Source: Caprella mutica (taxonomy: Eukaryota; Arthropoda; Malacostraca; Amphipoda; Caprellidae). From it: a stretch of 64,000 nt of DNA. The position numbers and the translations under genes were made by a program. Below, piece by piece: positions 48,397-59,981 of the stretch (position 1 is its first letter; every line of letters starts with the position of its first letter). Where the stretch lies: contig CANNZV010002589.1 of the NCBI GenBank assembly GCA_947561585.1, forward strand, positions 44,773-108,772, given 5' to 3'. Under the pieces are notes generated by a model. It saw only the letters and a list, made by a program, of their open reading frames with translations, had not been told where the DNA came from and ran no database searches.

Positions 48397-49586
48397 CTAA
48401 AGCGCTAACAAAATACGCGCTGGATCTTCGATCATGTTTTTAATTGCGACTAAGAATTGAACCGCATCTTTACCATCAATCAAACGATGATCATAGGACA
48501 AGGCCAAGTACATCATCGGACGAATAACGACTTCGCCATTTTCAGCTACTGGGCGCTCTTGAATCGAGTGCATGCCAAGAATTGCCGCTTGAGGCGGATT
48601 TAAAATCGGTGTTGATAACAATGAGCCAAACACACCGCCATTGGTAATGGTAAACGTACCGCCCTGCATGTCTTCAATGCCCAGCTTTCCTTCGCGCGCT
48701 TTCAAACCGTACTCGCGAATTTTTGCTTCGATGTCTGCCAAACCCATCAAGTCCACGTCACGCAACACAGGTACGACCAAGCCACGATCCGACGACACCG
48801 CAATGCCAACGTCTTGATAGCTGTGATACACCACATCGTTGCCATCAATAGATGCATTCACAGCCGGGAAACGCTTCAACGCTTCCACCGCAGCTCGCAC
48901 AAAGAACGACATAAACCCTAAACGCGTGCCATCGTGCGCTTTTTCAAATTCGGCTTTGTACTTGTTACGCAAGTCCATCACAGGACCCATATTAACTTCA
49001 TTAAACGTGGTCAACATGGCCGTTTCTTGCGTCACAGACAACAAACGTTCTGCTATTTTCGCACGCAAACGCGTCATAGGCACACGCTTCTCAACTCGAT
49101 GGCCCTCCAGATCAACTGCCAGTGCAGGATCATCCGTTGAGCGACTGACCGCAGATGCAGATGGCGCACTTAACACGTCGCCCTTGGTTACTCGACCGTC
49201 TTTTCCGCTGCCCTGAACAGACGACAAGTCGACACCTTGTTCTTCCGCAAGCTTCTTAGCTGCTGGGTTCACTTTCGCATCGGAGCTGACACTGGTTACC
49301 ACTGGCTCACTCACGGTGATGTCAGCGACTGGAGCTGCTGCAGCTTGCGCGCCTTCCTTAAACGTGGCCACAACTTCTTCACTTAAGACCGTATCACCTT
49401 CTTGTTTCAGAATGGTTTCCAGCGTCCCGTCAGCAGGCGCCACCACTTCGATGACCACCTTATCGGTTTCAATGTCCACTAAGGTTTCATCGCGTTCAAC
49501 CGCTTCACCGGGTTTTTTATACCACGTCAGTATGGCTCCATCCGCTATGGATTCAGGAACGTAGGCGCTTTAATGTCTTTACTCAT
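48397..49586 (-). pseudogene. sucB: 2-oxoglutarate dehydrogenase E2, frame break near the start
   Basis: Dihydrolipoyl succinyltransferase. The N-terminus [10 protein letters not shown] (ATG at 49586) is followed by a missing C near 49560 (TTCCTGAA for TTCCCTGAA); then [23 protein letters not shown] continues into [12 protein letters not shown], whose Lys carries lipoate. The E3-binding domain ([18 protein letters not shown] to GRVTKGDV) and the catalytic C-terminal domain with [16 protein letters not shown] follow. About 397 aa when corrected. It lies 20 bp after sucA. Confidence 0.95.
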
Positions 49587-49606
49587 GAGTTTTTCCTCAC
49601 ATTCAG

Positions 49607-52463
49607 TTATAGCTGAAATGCATCTTTTATTAATTGTTCTTGTTGTTTCACGTGCAATGCAGCGTAACCTGCCGCTGGAGATGCTGACGCCTCTCGCCCT
49701 GCATAACGTAATCCCAAATTTGGATTTAATTCATCCACCACTCGACGGAAATTATGTAAGCTGCTGTACCAACAGCCTTGATTTTGCGGCTCTTCCTGAC
49801 ACCATACCACGTCTTTCACATGAGTATATGTCTTAAGTGACTCGAGTAAATCGTCTTCCGGGAACGGATACAATTGCTCAATACGAACAATTGCAGTATC
49901 GAATAAGCCTTCTTTTTCACGACGCTCTAACAGCTCGTAATACACTTTACCTGAACACAAGATAATGCGTGACACACGTTCAGCAACCACCGTTTGATCA
50001 TGCTCTGAAATAACCGTTTGAAAGTGCCCATGCGCCAATTCTTCTAAGGTCGATACAGCCGCTTTATGTCTCAACAGACTTTTCGGCGTCATCACCACCA
50101 ACGGTTTACGCATCGGTCGAATCGCCTGACGACGCAACATATGGAACGTTTGAGCCGGTGTGGTCGGCACACACACTTGGATGTTTTGCTCGGCGCACAA
50201 TTGCATGAAACGCTCCAAGCGAGCCGATGAATGCTCAGGGCCTTGACCTTCGTATCCATGTGGTAACAGCATGGTTAAGCCACACAATCGTGACCACTTT
50301 AACTCGCCACTGGTTATAAACTGATCGATCACCACTTGAGCGCCATTGGCAAAGTCGCCAAATTGCGCTTCCCAGATCACCAATGCATTTGGCTCTGTGG
50401 TTGCGTAGCCGTATTCAAAGGCCAGTACCGCTTCTTCTGATAAAAACGAATCGTACAAATCCATCAATTGATTGTCTTTCGCCAAATCGGATAATGGCAT
50501 GTACGCGGCGCCGTCGTTTTGACTGTGTACGATCACATGACGATGCGAGAACGTGCCACGACCACTGTCTTGTCCTGTGATTCGAACACCGTAGCCCTGC
50601 TCTAGCAAACTGCCATACGCCAATAATTCTGCAAAACCCCAATTAATGGGCATCGCACCTGCGGCCATGCGCTTGCGATCTTCGTAAATTTTGTTCGTTT
50701 GACGCTGTAATAAGAACCCGTCCGGCACGTCGTTCAATCGTGCGCCCATGCGCTTCAAATCAACCAAGGGGTACGATGTATCGCCTGCCGTTGTCCATTC
50801 GTGTCCAAGGTACGGTGACCAATCCACCCACTTGTTGTCGTTCGGCTTGGCCAAAATACTTTCAGCGACTAAGTCGCCTCGATCCATGGCGTCTCGGTAT
50901 TCGTTGGCCCACGCTTTGTAATCGTCCGCACTGATCACGCCTTCTTGCTCTAATTGAGCGGCGTACTTTTCACACGTTGTTTTCATCTCGCGGATGGTTT
51001 TGTACATGATCGGCTGCGTGCCTGACGGCTCATCGGCTTCGTTATGCCCATGACGGCGGTAACACACCAAATCAATGACCACATCGCGATTGAATTCCAT
51101 ACGGAAATCAGCGGCCAATTGCGCAACGTACAAACACGCCTCGGGATCATCGCCGTTCACATGGAAGATCGGTGCTTGAACCATTTTTGCGATTTCAGTG
51201 CAGTACTCAGTTGAGCGCACATCTTCTCGCTTGTTGGTGGTAAAGCCAACTTGGTTATTGATCACCACATGGATGCTGCCCCCCGTGCCGTAGGCGCGGG
51301 TTTGCGACATCTGAAAGGTTTCCATGACCACGCCTTGCCCTGCAAAAGCGGAGTCACCGTGCATAATGATCGGCACAACTTGGTTGCCGCGCTTGTCTTG
51401 TCGACGATCTTGACGCGCTCTCACCGAGCCTTCAATCACTGGCGCGACAATCTCCAAATGCGATGGGTTGAACGCCAGCGTCAAATGCACTTCGGAACCT
51501 GTGCGCGTGGTGACATTCGACGAAAAACCCTGATGGTACTTAACGTCCGACGAGCCTTCGTATTTTGCACGCCCTTCGAATTCATCGAACAATTCCGATG
51601 GGTTTTTACCGAGCAAGTTGATCAACACATTGAGACGACCACGATGCGCCATGCCGAACACAATTTCTTTGACTTTTTTCTCACCGCACACGTGCATCAT
51701 TTCAGACAAAATGGGCACAAGGCTTTCGCCACCTTCCAACCCAAACCGTTTGGTGCCCGGATACTTTGACGCTAAATATTTTTCCAAGCCTTCTGCTGCG
51801 ATGAGCTTGCGCAGTAAGACTTTTTTACGTTCAACCGTGAATTTTGGACTCGAGCCAGAACGCTCAAGACGATGTTGAATCCATTTACGTTGACGGGTGT
51901 TGGTGATGTGAGCCGCTTCAACGCCGATACTGGAACAGTAGATATTCTCTAGCGCACTGACAATTTCTTTGAGCGTGGCACGATTGGTGCCAATGTTTAA
52001 GTCACCCACGTCGAACTCGGTGTCTTCATCGGCGGCCGACAATTGCTGGAAGCCTAACTCGAGGTCTTCAACTGTATCTCGCTCCCAAATGCCGAGCGGA
52101 TCCAACTGTGCTTTTTTGTGCCCACGTTGACGATACGCAGTGATTAACTTTGCAACGCCTAATTGCTTACGCTCAGGCCCTGCTTGCAAACCAACTTGCG
52201 GCGTCACACCCGCCACAGCAGTGCTTCTTACTTTGGCACGCTGTCTGAAATGGTTTTTAATAACGGAGTGAGGCAAATCTGCTTGAGATTGGAATTTTGG
52301 CAGCTGGTCAAAATAACGACGCCATTCTTCGTTAATGCCATTGGGATCTTCTAGGTATTGTTCATACAGTGCTTCAAGGTACACACTATTGCCGCCTGCA
52401 ATGTGCGACGAATCCCACAGCTGATGCATATGGGATTCGGTTTTTTTTCTCGTCACTGCTCAT
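49607..52463 (-). pseudogene. sucA: 2-oxoglutarate dehydrogenase E1, frame break at codon 7
   Basis: Thiamine-diphosphate E1 component decarboxylating 2-oxoglutarate. The family N-terminus MHQLWDSSHIAGGNSVYLEALYEQYLEDPN is complete. An upstream ATG at 52463 with GGAAAAG before it leads into a run of eight A; with seven, MSSDEKKTESHMHQLWDSS is read in one frame, so that is the likely start. RKWIQHRLER, MAHRGRLNVLINLLGK, MHGDSAFAGQGVV, QVGFTTN and RRHGHNEADEP (diphosphate-binding) are visible. About 952 aa. The 143-bp gap to sdhB is AT-rich with a TATAAT on the minus strand, so an internal promoter is possible. Confidence 0.95.
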
Positions 52464-52606
52464 AACTTTTCCAAAAAAGTCAGATGATAAAACTGTTGCG
52501 CAATGCACATTACATTGTGCTCTCTATTATATTGATGATACTAATACTTAGTATACAAATTGCAACGTTTTATTCAGCTTATTTAACAAAAAATAATATA
52601 TCTGAC

Positions 52607-53333
52607 TTAGCGGGCGAGCAACATGTGTTTAATGTGACCAATGGCCTTAGTTGGGTTCAAGCCTTTCGGACACACCGCAACACAGTTTTGAATCGTCTGA
52701 CAACGGAACACACTGAACGGATCAGACAAACCATCTAAGCGCTCTTCTTGAGCGTTGTCACGTGAGTCGATAAGAAAGCGATACGCTTGCAACAAACCCG
52801 ATGGGCCAACAAACTTATCTGGATTCCACCAGTACGACGGACACGCGGTTGAACAACACGCACACAAAAATACACTCATACAAACCGTCTAACTTTGCGC
52901 GATCTTCCGGTGACTGCAAACGCTCGATGCGAGATTCTGGAATGTTGTCGTTGACCAAAAACGGCTTAATTTCTTCGTATTGCGAGTAAAACAAGCTCAT
53001 GTCGATGACAAGATCACGAATCACTGGCAAACCAGGCAACGGACGTAACACCAACTTTTTCTTTTTCAGCAAGTTCGCATTACCAAACGCTTGCGACAGT
53101 GGCGTGATACACGCCAAGCCGTTCTTACCATTGATACTCATACCATCTGAACCACACACACCTTCACGGCATGAGCGTCGGTACGACAAGCTATTGTCTT
53201 GCGCTTTGAGTTTTTCCAGCACATCCAAGACCATGATGTCTTTGCCTTGAGTGTCTATCTCATAGTCTTGCATATACGGCTTAGCATCTGTTTCTGGGTT
53301 GTAACGATAAATACTAACAGTCAACATACTCAT
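52607..53333 (-). pseudogene. sdhB: Succinate dehydrogenase iron-sulfur subunit, one frame break
   Basis: Electron carrier of complex II. SCREGVCGSDGMSINGKNGLAC binds the 2Fe-2S cluster. At about 52868 a run of five T shifts the frame; with four, [21 protein letters not shown] continues, supplying 4Fe-4S and 3Fe-4S cysteines together with [17 protein letters not shown]. About 240 aa in total. It lies 14 bp after sdhA. The break is a homopolymer insertion in an essential respiratory gene, most likely an artefact. Confidence 0.94.
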
Positions 53334-53347
53334 AATTTTACTTCCTC

Positions 53348-55117
53348 TTAGTAAACACGTTTCGTAGGTTCAAACGTATCCACCGTCTTAGGTGTCGTGT
53401 TCACGGCACGCTTAGATACTGATTTATTGGTTGGATGATAGATCGAATGGCACAACCAGCTCTCATCATCACGCTCTTCAAAGTCGTCTCGCGCATGTGC
53501 GCCACGGCTTTCGGTACGCGCTTCCGCAGGAATTGCCGTTGCCATGGCCACTTCAAACAAGTTTTGCAATTCTAAAGCCTCAATACGCGCGGTATTAAAT
53601 GCTTGGCTCTTATCGGTTATGGTCACGTTCTCAATTCGCTTGCCTAAATCTTCAAGCATCTTAATGCCGTCTTGCATCATGTCACCACGACGGAATACAC
53701 CAAAGTGCAATTGCATGATGTTCTGCAATTCTGCTTTCAACTCAGATGTGTTTTGACCACCTGTGTTGGTATTGACCTTATTCAAACGCGTCATCGCTCG
53801 TTCAATGTCAGCGTCAGAGACGTCTTTCATTGTTGCGCCTTCTTTCAAGGATTTCTCAATGTGCATACCAGCCGATCGGCCAAATACCACGAGATCCAAC
53901 AATGAGTTTCCGCCTAAACGGTTCGCCCCATGAACCGACACACACGCCGCTTCACCACATGCAAACAAGCCTTCAATTGGCACGTCTTTACCATCAACCA
54001 CGTTCAACGCTTGTCCGTTCACGTTGGTTGGAATACCACCCATCATGTAATGACACGTCGGTACCACTGGAATTGGATCCGTCACTGGGTCCGCTTGCGC
54101 GAAGGTAATTGACAGCTCACAAATGCCCGGCAATTTGCTGTGCAATTCTTTCTCGCCTAAATGATCCAACTTCAAGTACACATGATCGCCATCTGGCCCA
54201 CAACCACGCCCTTCTAAGATTTCCAAGGTCATTGCACGTGCAACGACGTCACGACTGGCTAAATCTTTCACATTTGGTGCATAACGCTCCATGAAACGCT
54301 CGCCGTCTTTGTTGACCAAGAACCCGCCTTCACCACGACACCCTTCAGTTACCAAGGTACCCGCACCATAAATACCGGTTGGATGAAATTGCCACATTTC
54401 CATGTCTTGTACTGGGAAGCCAGCGCGCAGCGCCATACCGATGCCGTCACCTGTGTTGATGTGCGCATTGGTGGTCGATGCATACATACGACCTGCTCCG
54501 CCCGTTGCAAATACCGTTGCTTTGGCTTTTGCAAAGACGGTCTCACCGGTTTCCATGCAAATTGCGATCACACCACAGACCACGTCGTCGCTGTTTTTAA
54601 CGATGTCTACTGCGTACCACTCGTTCAAGAACACCGTATTGTTCTTTATATTGCCTTGATACAAGGTGTGCAATAAGGCATGACCTGTTCTGTCGGCCGC
54701 TGCACAGGTACGTGCCGCTTGTTGTTTTACATCGTAGGCTCGAGACTGACCACCAAACGGTCGCTGATAGATACGCCCTTTCTCAGTACGTGAAAAAGGC
54801 AACCCCATGTGATCTAACTCGAATACGGCCTCTGGACCCACGCTGCACATATACTCAATGGCTTCTTGGTCGCCAATGTAATCGGCTCCCTTTACGGTGT
54901 CGTACATATGCCAACGCCAATCATCTTCTGGATCTGCACTGGCAATGGCACAGGTAATTCCACCTTGAGCGGATACCGTATGCGAACGCGTCGGGAATAC
55001 TTTCGTGATAACGGCCGTCTTATAACCAGATTGCGCCAATTGAAGCGATGCGCGCATGCCTGAGCCGCCACCACCAACAATAATGGCGTCAAATTCCATA
55101 GTACGAAGATTAGTCAT
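53348..55117 (-). CDS. sdhA: Succinate dehydrogenase flavoprotein subunit
   Basis: Oxidises succinate to fumarate with covalently bound FAD. It is 589 aa. [21 protein letters not shown] starts the FAD fold; [10 protein letters not shown] carries the flavin-linked His. [12 protein letters not shown], the catalytic Arg in [10 protein letters not shown] and [19 protein letters not shown] follow. Near the C-terminus [19 protein letters not shown] is normal. GAGGAGC precedes the ATG. Unlike the usual order, sdhCD does not stand just upstream; a good sigma-70 promoter does. Confidence 0.96.
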   Translation of the reverse strand: MTNLRTMEFDAIIVGGGGSGMRASLQLAQSGYKTAVITKVFPTRSHTVSAQGGITCAIASADPEDDWRWHMYDTVKGADYIGDQEAIEYMCSVGPEAVFELDHMGLPFSRTEKGRIYQRPFGGQSRAYDVKQQAARTCAAADRTGHALLHTLYQGNIKNNTVFLNEWYAVDIVKNSDDVVCGVIAICMETGETVFAKAKATVFATGGAGRMYASTTNAHINTGDGIGMALRAGFPVQDMEMWQFHPTGIYGAGTLVTEGCRGEGGFLVNKDGERFMERYAPNVKDLASRDVVARAMTLEILEGRGCGPDGDHVYLKLDHLGEKELHSKLPGICELSITFAQADPVTDPIPVVPTCHYMMGGIPTNVNGQALNVVDGKDVPIEGLFACGEAACVSVHGANRLGGNSLLDLVVFGRSAGMHIEKSLKEGATMKDVSDADIERAMTRLNKVNTNTGGQNTSELKAELQNIMQLHFGVFRRGDMMQDGIKMLEDLGKRIENVTITDKSQAFNTARIEALELQNLFEVAMATAIPAEARTESRGAHARDDFEERDDESWLCHSIYHPTNKSVSKRAVNTTPKTVDTFEPTKRVY

Positions 55118-55289
55118 GTTTTAGATGCTCCTCAGCATGTGTAGAACATTGGGCAAAATGTGTGCGAGTGTCATTACTGCAACATGTTGAGAAGCTCAAG
55201 CCATTGAACTCTCACTGCGCGAGACCTCTTCTGCGTTTTAACAAACAAGCGCTGCGGAGATAAAAACACACGTATAAATATGGATGCAA

Positions 55290-55318
55290 ATTATAGGCGC
55301 ATCACCCGACAAATACAA
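55290..55318 (-). promoter_or_regulatory. Sigma-70 promoter for the sdhAB-sucAB-lpdA block
   Basis: On the minus strand: TTGTAT, 17-bp spacer, TATAAT (perfect -10). The start would be near 55283, giving a leader of about 165 nt before sdhA. It explains how sdhA can be expressed apart from sdhCD. The remaining intergenic bases to 55589 hold the promoter of the 69-codon gene (TATCAT near 55472) and nothing else recognised. Confidence 0.68.
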
Positions 55319-55589
55319 TGATCGGCTACGGATATGACGGCCTTTTCACAGAGTTTTTCAGCCCAGCGAGTAAAAAACAGGCGCTCGGCCTCCTGCCTAG
55401 CCTAGCCCCAATCCAGCACGCCTTACGAATGCATCCTAGATAAACAAGCCAATAGCGCTTTTTTTTGCTATCATAGCCGCCTCAAACATAAGTGGCTGTG
55501 TGCACCAAGCGCACAACGACGTCAATAACAGACACCCTCGGTGACACAGAGAGATTCTCCACACCGATTGAACACACAGAGGACGCACA

Positions 55590-55799
55590 ATGAACTTAAA
55601 TTACTACATCATCCGTGGACGCGGTGACGACGGTTTAAAATTTCAACTGGCTAAAGTAGAAAACGACCAAGGCGAGACCTACAAAGGCCAATACGACATG
55701 GGCCGTCAGTTCAGTTCATTGGATGAAGTCAAAGAACACCTTGCCCCGATCGTTGGTGCTGCCGCAGCGGACATCACACTCACTGAGATGAACATCTAA
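55590..55799 (+). CDS. Small orphan protein, 69 aa
   Basis: No family was recognised. The frame starts at an ATG with AGAGGACGC 5-14 bases upstream and ends at TAA, followed by a perfect bidirectional terminator; these support a real gene. The protein is acidic and soluble, with the pattern MNLNYYIIRGRGDDGLKFQLAKV, then DMGRQFSSLDEVKEHLAPIVGAAAADITL. A compact beta-alpha fold is likely. It lies in the 4.5-kb insertion between the two halves of the sdh operon, convergent with the large exported protein and divergent from sdhA. Confidence 0.65.
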   Translation: MNLNYYIIRGRGDDGLKFQLAKVENDQGETYKGQYDMGRQFSSLDEVKEHLAPIVGAAAADITLTEMNI

Positions 55800-55847
55800 G
55801 CATCAACGTACAGTCAGAAGGATATCGCATCGTTCAACTGTATCTGC

Positions 55848-55887
55848 ACCCATAAAAAAAGGAGCCTAGGCTCCTTTTTTTATGGGT
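55848..55887. terminator. Perfect 40-bp palindromic bidirectional terminator
   Basis: ACCCAT, seven A, GGAGCCT, then the exact reverse complement with seven T. It serves both the 69-codon gene (+) and the 1135-aa gene (-), whose stops lie 49 and 32 bases away. Confidence 0.93.
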
Positions 55888-55918
55888 TGTCGTTCGCCAA
55901 ACCAACGAACGTATCTGA

Positions 55919-58900
55919 TTAACGAGACACGGTTAATGACAACACGTTTGACGCCATGTCGTTCAAGTATGCGGTCACCGTCAACGTATTCTCTCCAGAA
56001 GACAGACGCTCAACAGGCAATAAGAACAACGGCCCCAGCACGCTGATGGTCTCTCCATTGAGCACGAATTCGACTCGCTCAACCAGTCCGTTAACGTTCG
56101 CTTTGATCGATAAATCGGGCGACAACGTATCGCCATTCGCGATCAACTGAACCGGCTCTTTCTCTTCATTATCAAACAACACCACATTGTGCACCTGAGG
56201 CGCAATGCCAACACTGGACGGTTGCATCAACTCATCGATATAGAATGGCGCAACTCCAGAGGCAACGCCGTTATCATCTAAGAACCCCAACAACGGGTTT
56301 CCATCGATGGTTGCCGGCGATTGAGACGGCTGACGACGCGGATCAAATTTAGCGTCAAGATTGCGATTCAACACCAACGCGTCTAACCTCAATCCAGGCG
56401 TTGCTTGGTCATCGGTGTGACACGACAAACAAAAATGATTATTGCTCGAATCCGGACGTGGCGCGTCATGATACACAGGACCTTCTGGAAAATGGACCGA
56501 TGCTCTCAACGACACCACCCCATCAGGAATGTTACCCAGATGCGCACGATCATCGCCCGAGTAATCGTGATAACACGCATAGCGATCAAAGGTCGTTTGG
56601 CCATACAACGCCAAATCCTGCGACACACGATCGTGCATGGCTTGAGGATAAGCGTCCGCCAATGCACTCAAATGCCCTTCATACGCATCTGGCAAACCCA
56701 CCAACGTGCCTTTCGCGTAGTTGCACGCGGACTCCAAGTCGGGCTCATAGGCAAACACTTTAAACTCATCCATCCACCCATGAAACGCATTCGTTGACGG
56801 CGTAAAGATGGAGAGTAAGGAATCCAACAAGCCTTTTGGCTCGCGTGCTATGGCGCCCAAACTCAAGACACCCGGCTCAATGCGAAACGCTTGCTTCGGG
56901 TCATCAAAACTCAAGACATCAAACGGGAAGCCATTCACAAACAAGTCGACTTGCTCACCCTCTGGATGCAGCAATAACGCCAACTGAGTCCAGCGTGTTT
57001 CAGCCACAAATTCTGGCAACTCGACCGTGTGAATGTGTGACTGTGAACGATCGTAATATCGTAACGAACGCTCACCCATCAATCTCACTTCACTGCCATC
57101 AGGAAACGCAATCAACAAACGCTCTTCATCCTCTTGCGTATGCCGTGGCTCAATGAACAAACTGGTAAACCAATAATGCTCATCCACGTTTTGCGGCTGC
57201 TCTGCAATGGCGTACGTCAGTGAGGTATTATTTCCGTTGAACCACATTCCTTTACCTGAAATACCACCATTGGCAACTGGTTCAAGACGACCATTTGAGA
57301 CACCGCCAAATCGCGGCACTTGCCATACGTCAGGCAACGTCGTTGCTGAATTTTCAACTTTCACGTCACCCACGAACCCTTTCAACAATTCATTCCATCC
57401 ATCGTAAAACGTCAAGTACTGCCACGTGTTGTTACCCCACTTCGTGGCCGCCACCATCTCCGAGACAATGAAGGCGTTCTGTGTCAGATAATCGTCAAAT
57501 GCAACTTCTTCCGTTGCGCGACCAGAACTCATCCACCACACCACATCATTTGGCTTAACGGGTTTCATATGGTCTATGTAATTAAACCGATTTTCTTGTG
57601 AATCAAACACCGATAAATTGCGCGCAAAAAACTCACCCACTTTTTCATCGTCTTTAAATACCGGCACATAAGGGAAATCGCGCGTCGATCCGACCCGAAC
57701 TTCATGCGAGTCCGATGGCGATACGCCACTGCCTTGCTTGTACAGTGTCAGGTAACTCTGTTCTGAGTCGTTAAACCCAAGTTTGAAATCGATGTCATTC
57801 AACAAACCATCCAGTAAAACGGTTTTTCCGTTAGTCCATGCCCCCACGATCATAAACAAATTATCTTTGCTGTTATCCGCATCTGGGCAATGATCCCCCA
57901 CTACGCAACGCAACGGATAGCGCGCTTTGTTGTTGTCGGTTGGGTTCGACAAGGTGTTGCCTTGGAAGAGCATTTGATGCCCCACCTGCATTGAAAAGTT
58001 CTTCGCTTCTTTATCAATCCAAGGATACGTTCCTTTGATGTCCTGACCGTCAGGAATCACATACCCCATCGAATCGCGAAACGGCTGCATCGCAAACGGG
58101 TATTTTTTATTAACACGCGGATCATACGGCGCGTGGGTGATTGGATACATTTCACCCCAATTGGTCACATCACACGGTGCGTCGCCTGGTTGAGATACGG
58201 AGTAAAAAATATCGTACACACCTGCCTTGATTTCACCCGTTGCCGCATGCACCCACGTCAAGGGCAGATAACTACGACGCCCAATCAAGATACGCCCATC
58301 CGCAGGTGTCACCGTTTCAAACAACGCGCCGGTGCGACGCTTAGAGTACGTTGGCTCGCCGTACTCTACATCGGCAATGGCCGCGTCCGCAGTTTTAGGA
58401 TGGGTGACTCGAATCATCAACGGAGTGCCCACCAACCGATCTTCGTTGTACAGCACACTGATGGTAGGCGTTCCGCCATCACGACCATCGCGCGTGCCCC
58501 CTAACAACTCAGGAATTTCTCGCACCGTCGACACCAACACCACGTCATAGCAATCGTCTTCTCCGTTCACACCACACGTGTATGGGTTTTTCTTCCCATC
58601 GGCTGTCTCAAATGGGTCACAAATATTGGTGTGCTGAATGGAGCGCCCCATATGAGGCGACAGTTTTTCGAACGGCAGATCATACGAATCCAAACTGGTT
58701 AATCCCGCCGGCCCCGGCTCGCCATCCATAAAATGCTGTTCGAGTTTTTCAGGTGCGAACAGGTACAAGTTCATTGGCTGAACTTCACCACCGCCTTGCG
58801 AGTGCACACCTAAACGAGAATCTCTAGACCAACGCAACGGAGCGATATGAGGTTTCGTAAACCCCTCTTGCTCCGTGATACCCGTCACCTCACGGTTAAT

Positions 58901-59326
58901 CACTGGAATATCCGGACGCTCCATGACTTGTCCGATCTTAAGCCCCTCCGGACTGGGACGATTAAATGGGATTTCACTGATGGTCAGACCAATATCCGAA
59001 AATGCAAAGATTCCTGGAAACAAACCTGCTTCTTCAATTTGCGGAAAACTGATGCGCCCATTATTGTCCTCCGACTGCTTGTCAAACGCCTGCGTGACTT
59101 GCTCAAAGGTGTCCACCACATAGTTCAAGACCAACTGAACGATATCGATCTCTGCGTTGGCCAACAAGCCACCCGAAGGCGCTGATTGAGAAGAGGCCTC
59201 GACGTCTGATACCGACTCGTCGGCCACCACTGAATTGGCACACACCAGCGACAACAGCCAGACGGACGCAAACAACACGCGAAGGCCATGTAGGACGACA
59301 TTGAAATTGATATTAAAATAACTCAT
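55919..59326 (-). CDS. Large exported LamG / c-type-haem-motif protein
   Basis: An 1135-aa protein with a long signal peptide (hydrophobic core about 12-33, cleavage likely near VVA-DES). The first 600 residues have no family I can name; they contain short Asp-rich stretches and several cysteines. About residues 690-870 resemble a LamG-type concanavalin fold (GKGMWFNGNNTSLTY ... LFIEPRH ... LALLLHPEGEQVDLFVNG). One CxxCH haem motif (FCLSCHTDD) lies near 966-970. The last 100 residues look like a bacterial Ig-like domain (PVQLIANGDTLSPDLSIKANV). It should act in the periplasm or at the surface. It is inserted between sdhD and sdhA, with its own terminator. Function unknown. Confidence 0.7.
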   Translation of the reverse strand: MSYFNINFNVVLHGLRVLFASVWLLSLVCANSVVADESVSDVEASSQSAPSGGLLANAEIDIVQLVLNYVVDTFEQVTQAFDKQSEDNNGRISFPQIEEAGLFPGIFAFSDIGLTISEIPFNRPSPEGLKIGQVMERPDIPVINREVTGITEQEGFTKPHIAPLRWSRDSRLGVHSQGGGEVQPMNLYLFAPEKLEQHFMDGEPGPAGLTSLDSYDLPFEKLSPHMGRSIQHTNICDPFETADGKKNPYTCGVNGEDDCYDVVLVSTVREIPELLGGTRDGRDGGTPTISVLYNEDRLVGTPLMIRVTHPKTADAAIADVEYGEPTYSKRRTGALFETVTPADGRILIGRRSYLPLTWVHAATGEIKAGVYDIFYSVSQPGDAPCDVTNWGEMYPITHAPYDPRVNKKYPFAMQPFRDSMGYVIPDGQDIKGTYPWIDKEAKNFSMQVGHQMLFQGNTLSNPTDNNKARYPLRCVVGDHCPDADNSKDNLFMIVGAWTNGKTVLLDGLLNDIDFKLGFNDSEQSYLTLYKQGSGVSPSDSHEVRVGSTRDFPYVPVFKDDEKVGEFFARNLSVFDSQENRFNYIDHMKPVKPNDVVWWMSSGRATEEVAFDDYLTQNAFIVSEMVAATKWGNNTWQYLTFYDGWNELLKGFVGDVKVENSATTLPDVWQVPRFGGVSNGRLEPVANGGISGKGMWFNGNNTSLTYAIAEQPQNVDEHYWFTSLFIEPRHTQEDEERLLIAFPDGSEVRLMGERSLRYYDRSQSHIHTVELPEFVAETRWTQLALLLHPEGEQVDLFVNGFPFDVLSFDDPKQAFRIEPGVLSLGAIAREPKGLLDSLLSIFTPSTNAFHGWMDEFKVFAYEPDLESACNYAKGTLVGLPDAYEGHLSALADAYPQAMHDRVSQDLALYGQTTFDRYACYHDYSGDDRAHLGNIPDGVVSLRASVHFPEGPVYHDAPRPDSSNNHFCLSCHTDDQATPGLRLDALVLNRNLDAKFDPRRQPSQSPATIDGNPLLGFLDDNGVASGVAPFYIDELMQPSSVGIAPQVHNVVLFDNEEKEPVQLIANGDTLSPDLSIKANVNGLVERVEFVLNGETISVLGPLFLLPVERLSSGENTLTVTAYLNDMASNVLSLTVSR

Positions 59327-59586
59327 GCGATTGACGCTCCCTGTTCACATTGTGCGACCACACTCGTATGACACACGGCGCATTCGTATTGAACACCGGG
59401 TGGCAGACATCGTGCGTCTTCTTTGCACACTGAACGCGTTAGTTAGACATTAATGTAATTTATTGTATTTATAAGACATCGAAGACACGTGCTTCACTTA
59501 CCCTATAACAGGCTGAAAGCAAGATCAAGTCATTGATTCAAAAGCGGATATAACGAAGATACATAGAAAGTACCTCCGCACAACGA
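59327..59586. other. Intergenic between sdhD and the exported protein
   Basis: About 260 AT-rich bases that must hold the promoter of the leftward 1135-aa gene. A TTATAAATACAATAAATTACATT stretch (minus strand, about 59450-59475) is a plausible region. No other element seen. Confidence 0.35.
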
Positions 59587-59627
59587 CGAACGCCACACGC
59601 AAGAAGTGATCTCACGTGTGGCGTTCG
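59587..59627 (-). terminator. Strong hairpin after sdhD
   Basis: A 13-bp perfect stem CGAACGCCACACG / CGTGTGGCGTTCG with a 15-base loop, 21 bases after the sdhD stop. There is no T run. It supports the view that the sdhCD transcript ends here instead of continuing to sdhA. Confidence 0.6.
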
Positions 59628-59648
59628 GGGTATATGTTGTCGTTCAGA

Positions 59649-59981
59649 TTACGCGAACAACAACTTCAAACCGTACACAGCGTATAGTGCTGACACCAAT
59701 CCAATCACCATCACCAACAGCTTTTCAGGCACTTTGATTTTGTGTGCATAATCGGCGGCTATTTGCCATCCTGCCAACACCGAGTTCACGCAGGCAATGA
59801 TCAAGGCAATGGCGAACGCCAACTTCACACCCATGGGTGCGAATAACGCACGCAAATCGTCGTGCGAGGCAATTGAGTTACACCACAACATACACACAAG
59901 CGCGATGGCCGCAATAATACAGACCACGTTCGCCATGCGCTGGAACTTCCACTGGGTGATTCCGTTATTGATTAAAGACAT
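59649..59981 (-). CDS. sdhD: Succinate dehydrogenase membrane anchor
   Basis: Inner-membrane subunit of complex II, helping bind quinone and haem b. The ATG at 59981 (MSLINNGITQWKFQRM) gives 110 aa and overlaps the end of sdhC by 10 bases; the longer frame upstream has no similarity. Three helices are visible, and WQIAADYAHKIKVPEKLL is the usual loop with Asp-Tyr before the third helix. The protein is diverged compared with enterobacterial SdhD, so the call rests on size, topology and position next to sdhC. Confidence 0.8.
   Translation of the reverse strand: MSLINNGITQWKFQRMANVVCIIAAIALVCMLWCNSIASHDDLRALFAPMGVKLAFAIALIIACVNSVLAGWQIAADYAHKIKVPEKLLVMVIGLVSALYAVYGLKLLFA

Noticed and set aside
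59327..59648. tRNA or other structured RNA in the sdhD gap
   Set aside because: The only structure is the 13-bp hairpin at 59587-59627; no cloverleaf or CCA-like end is present.
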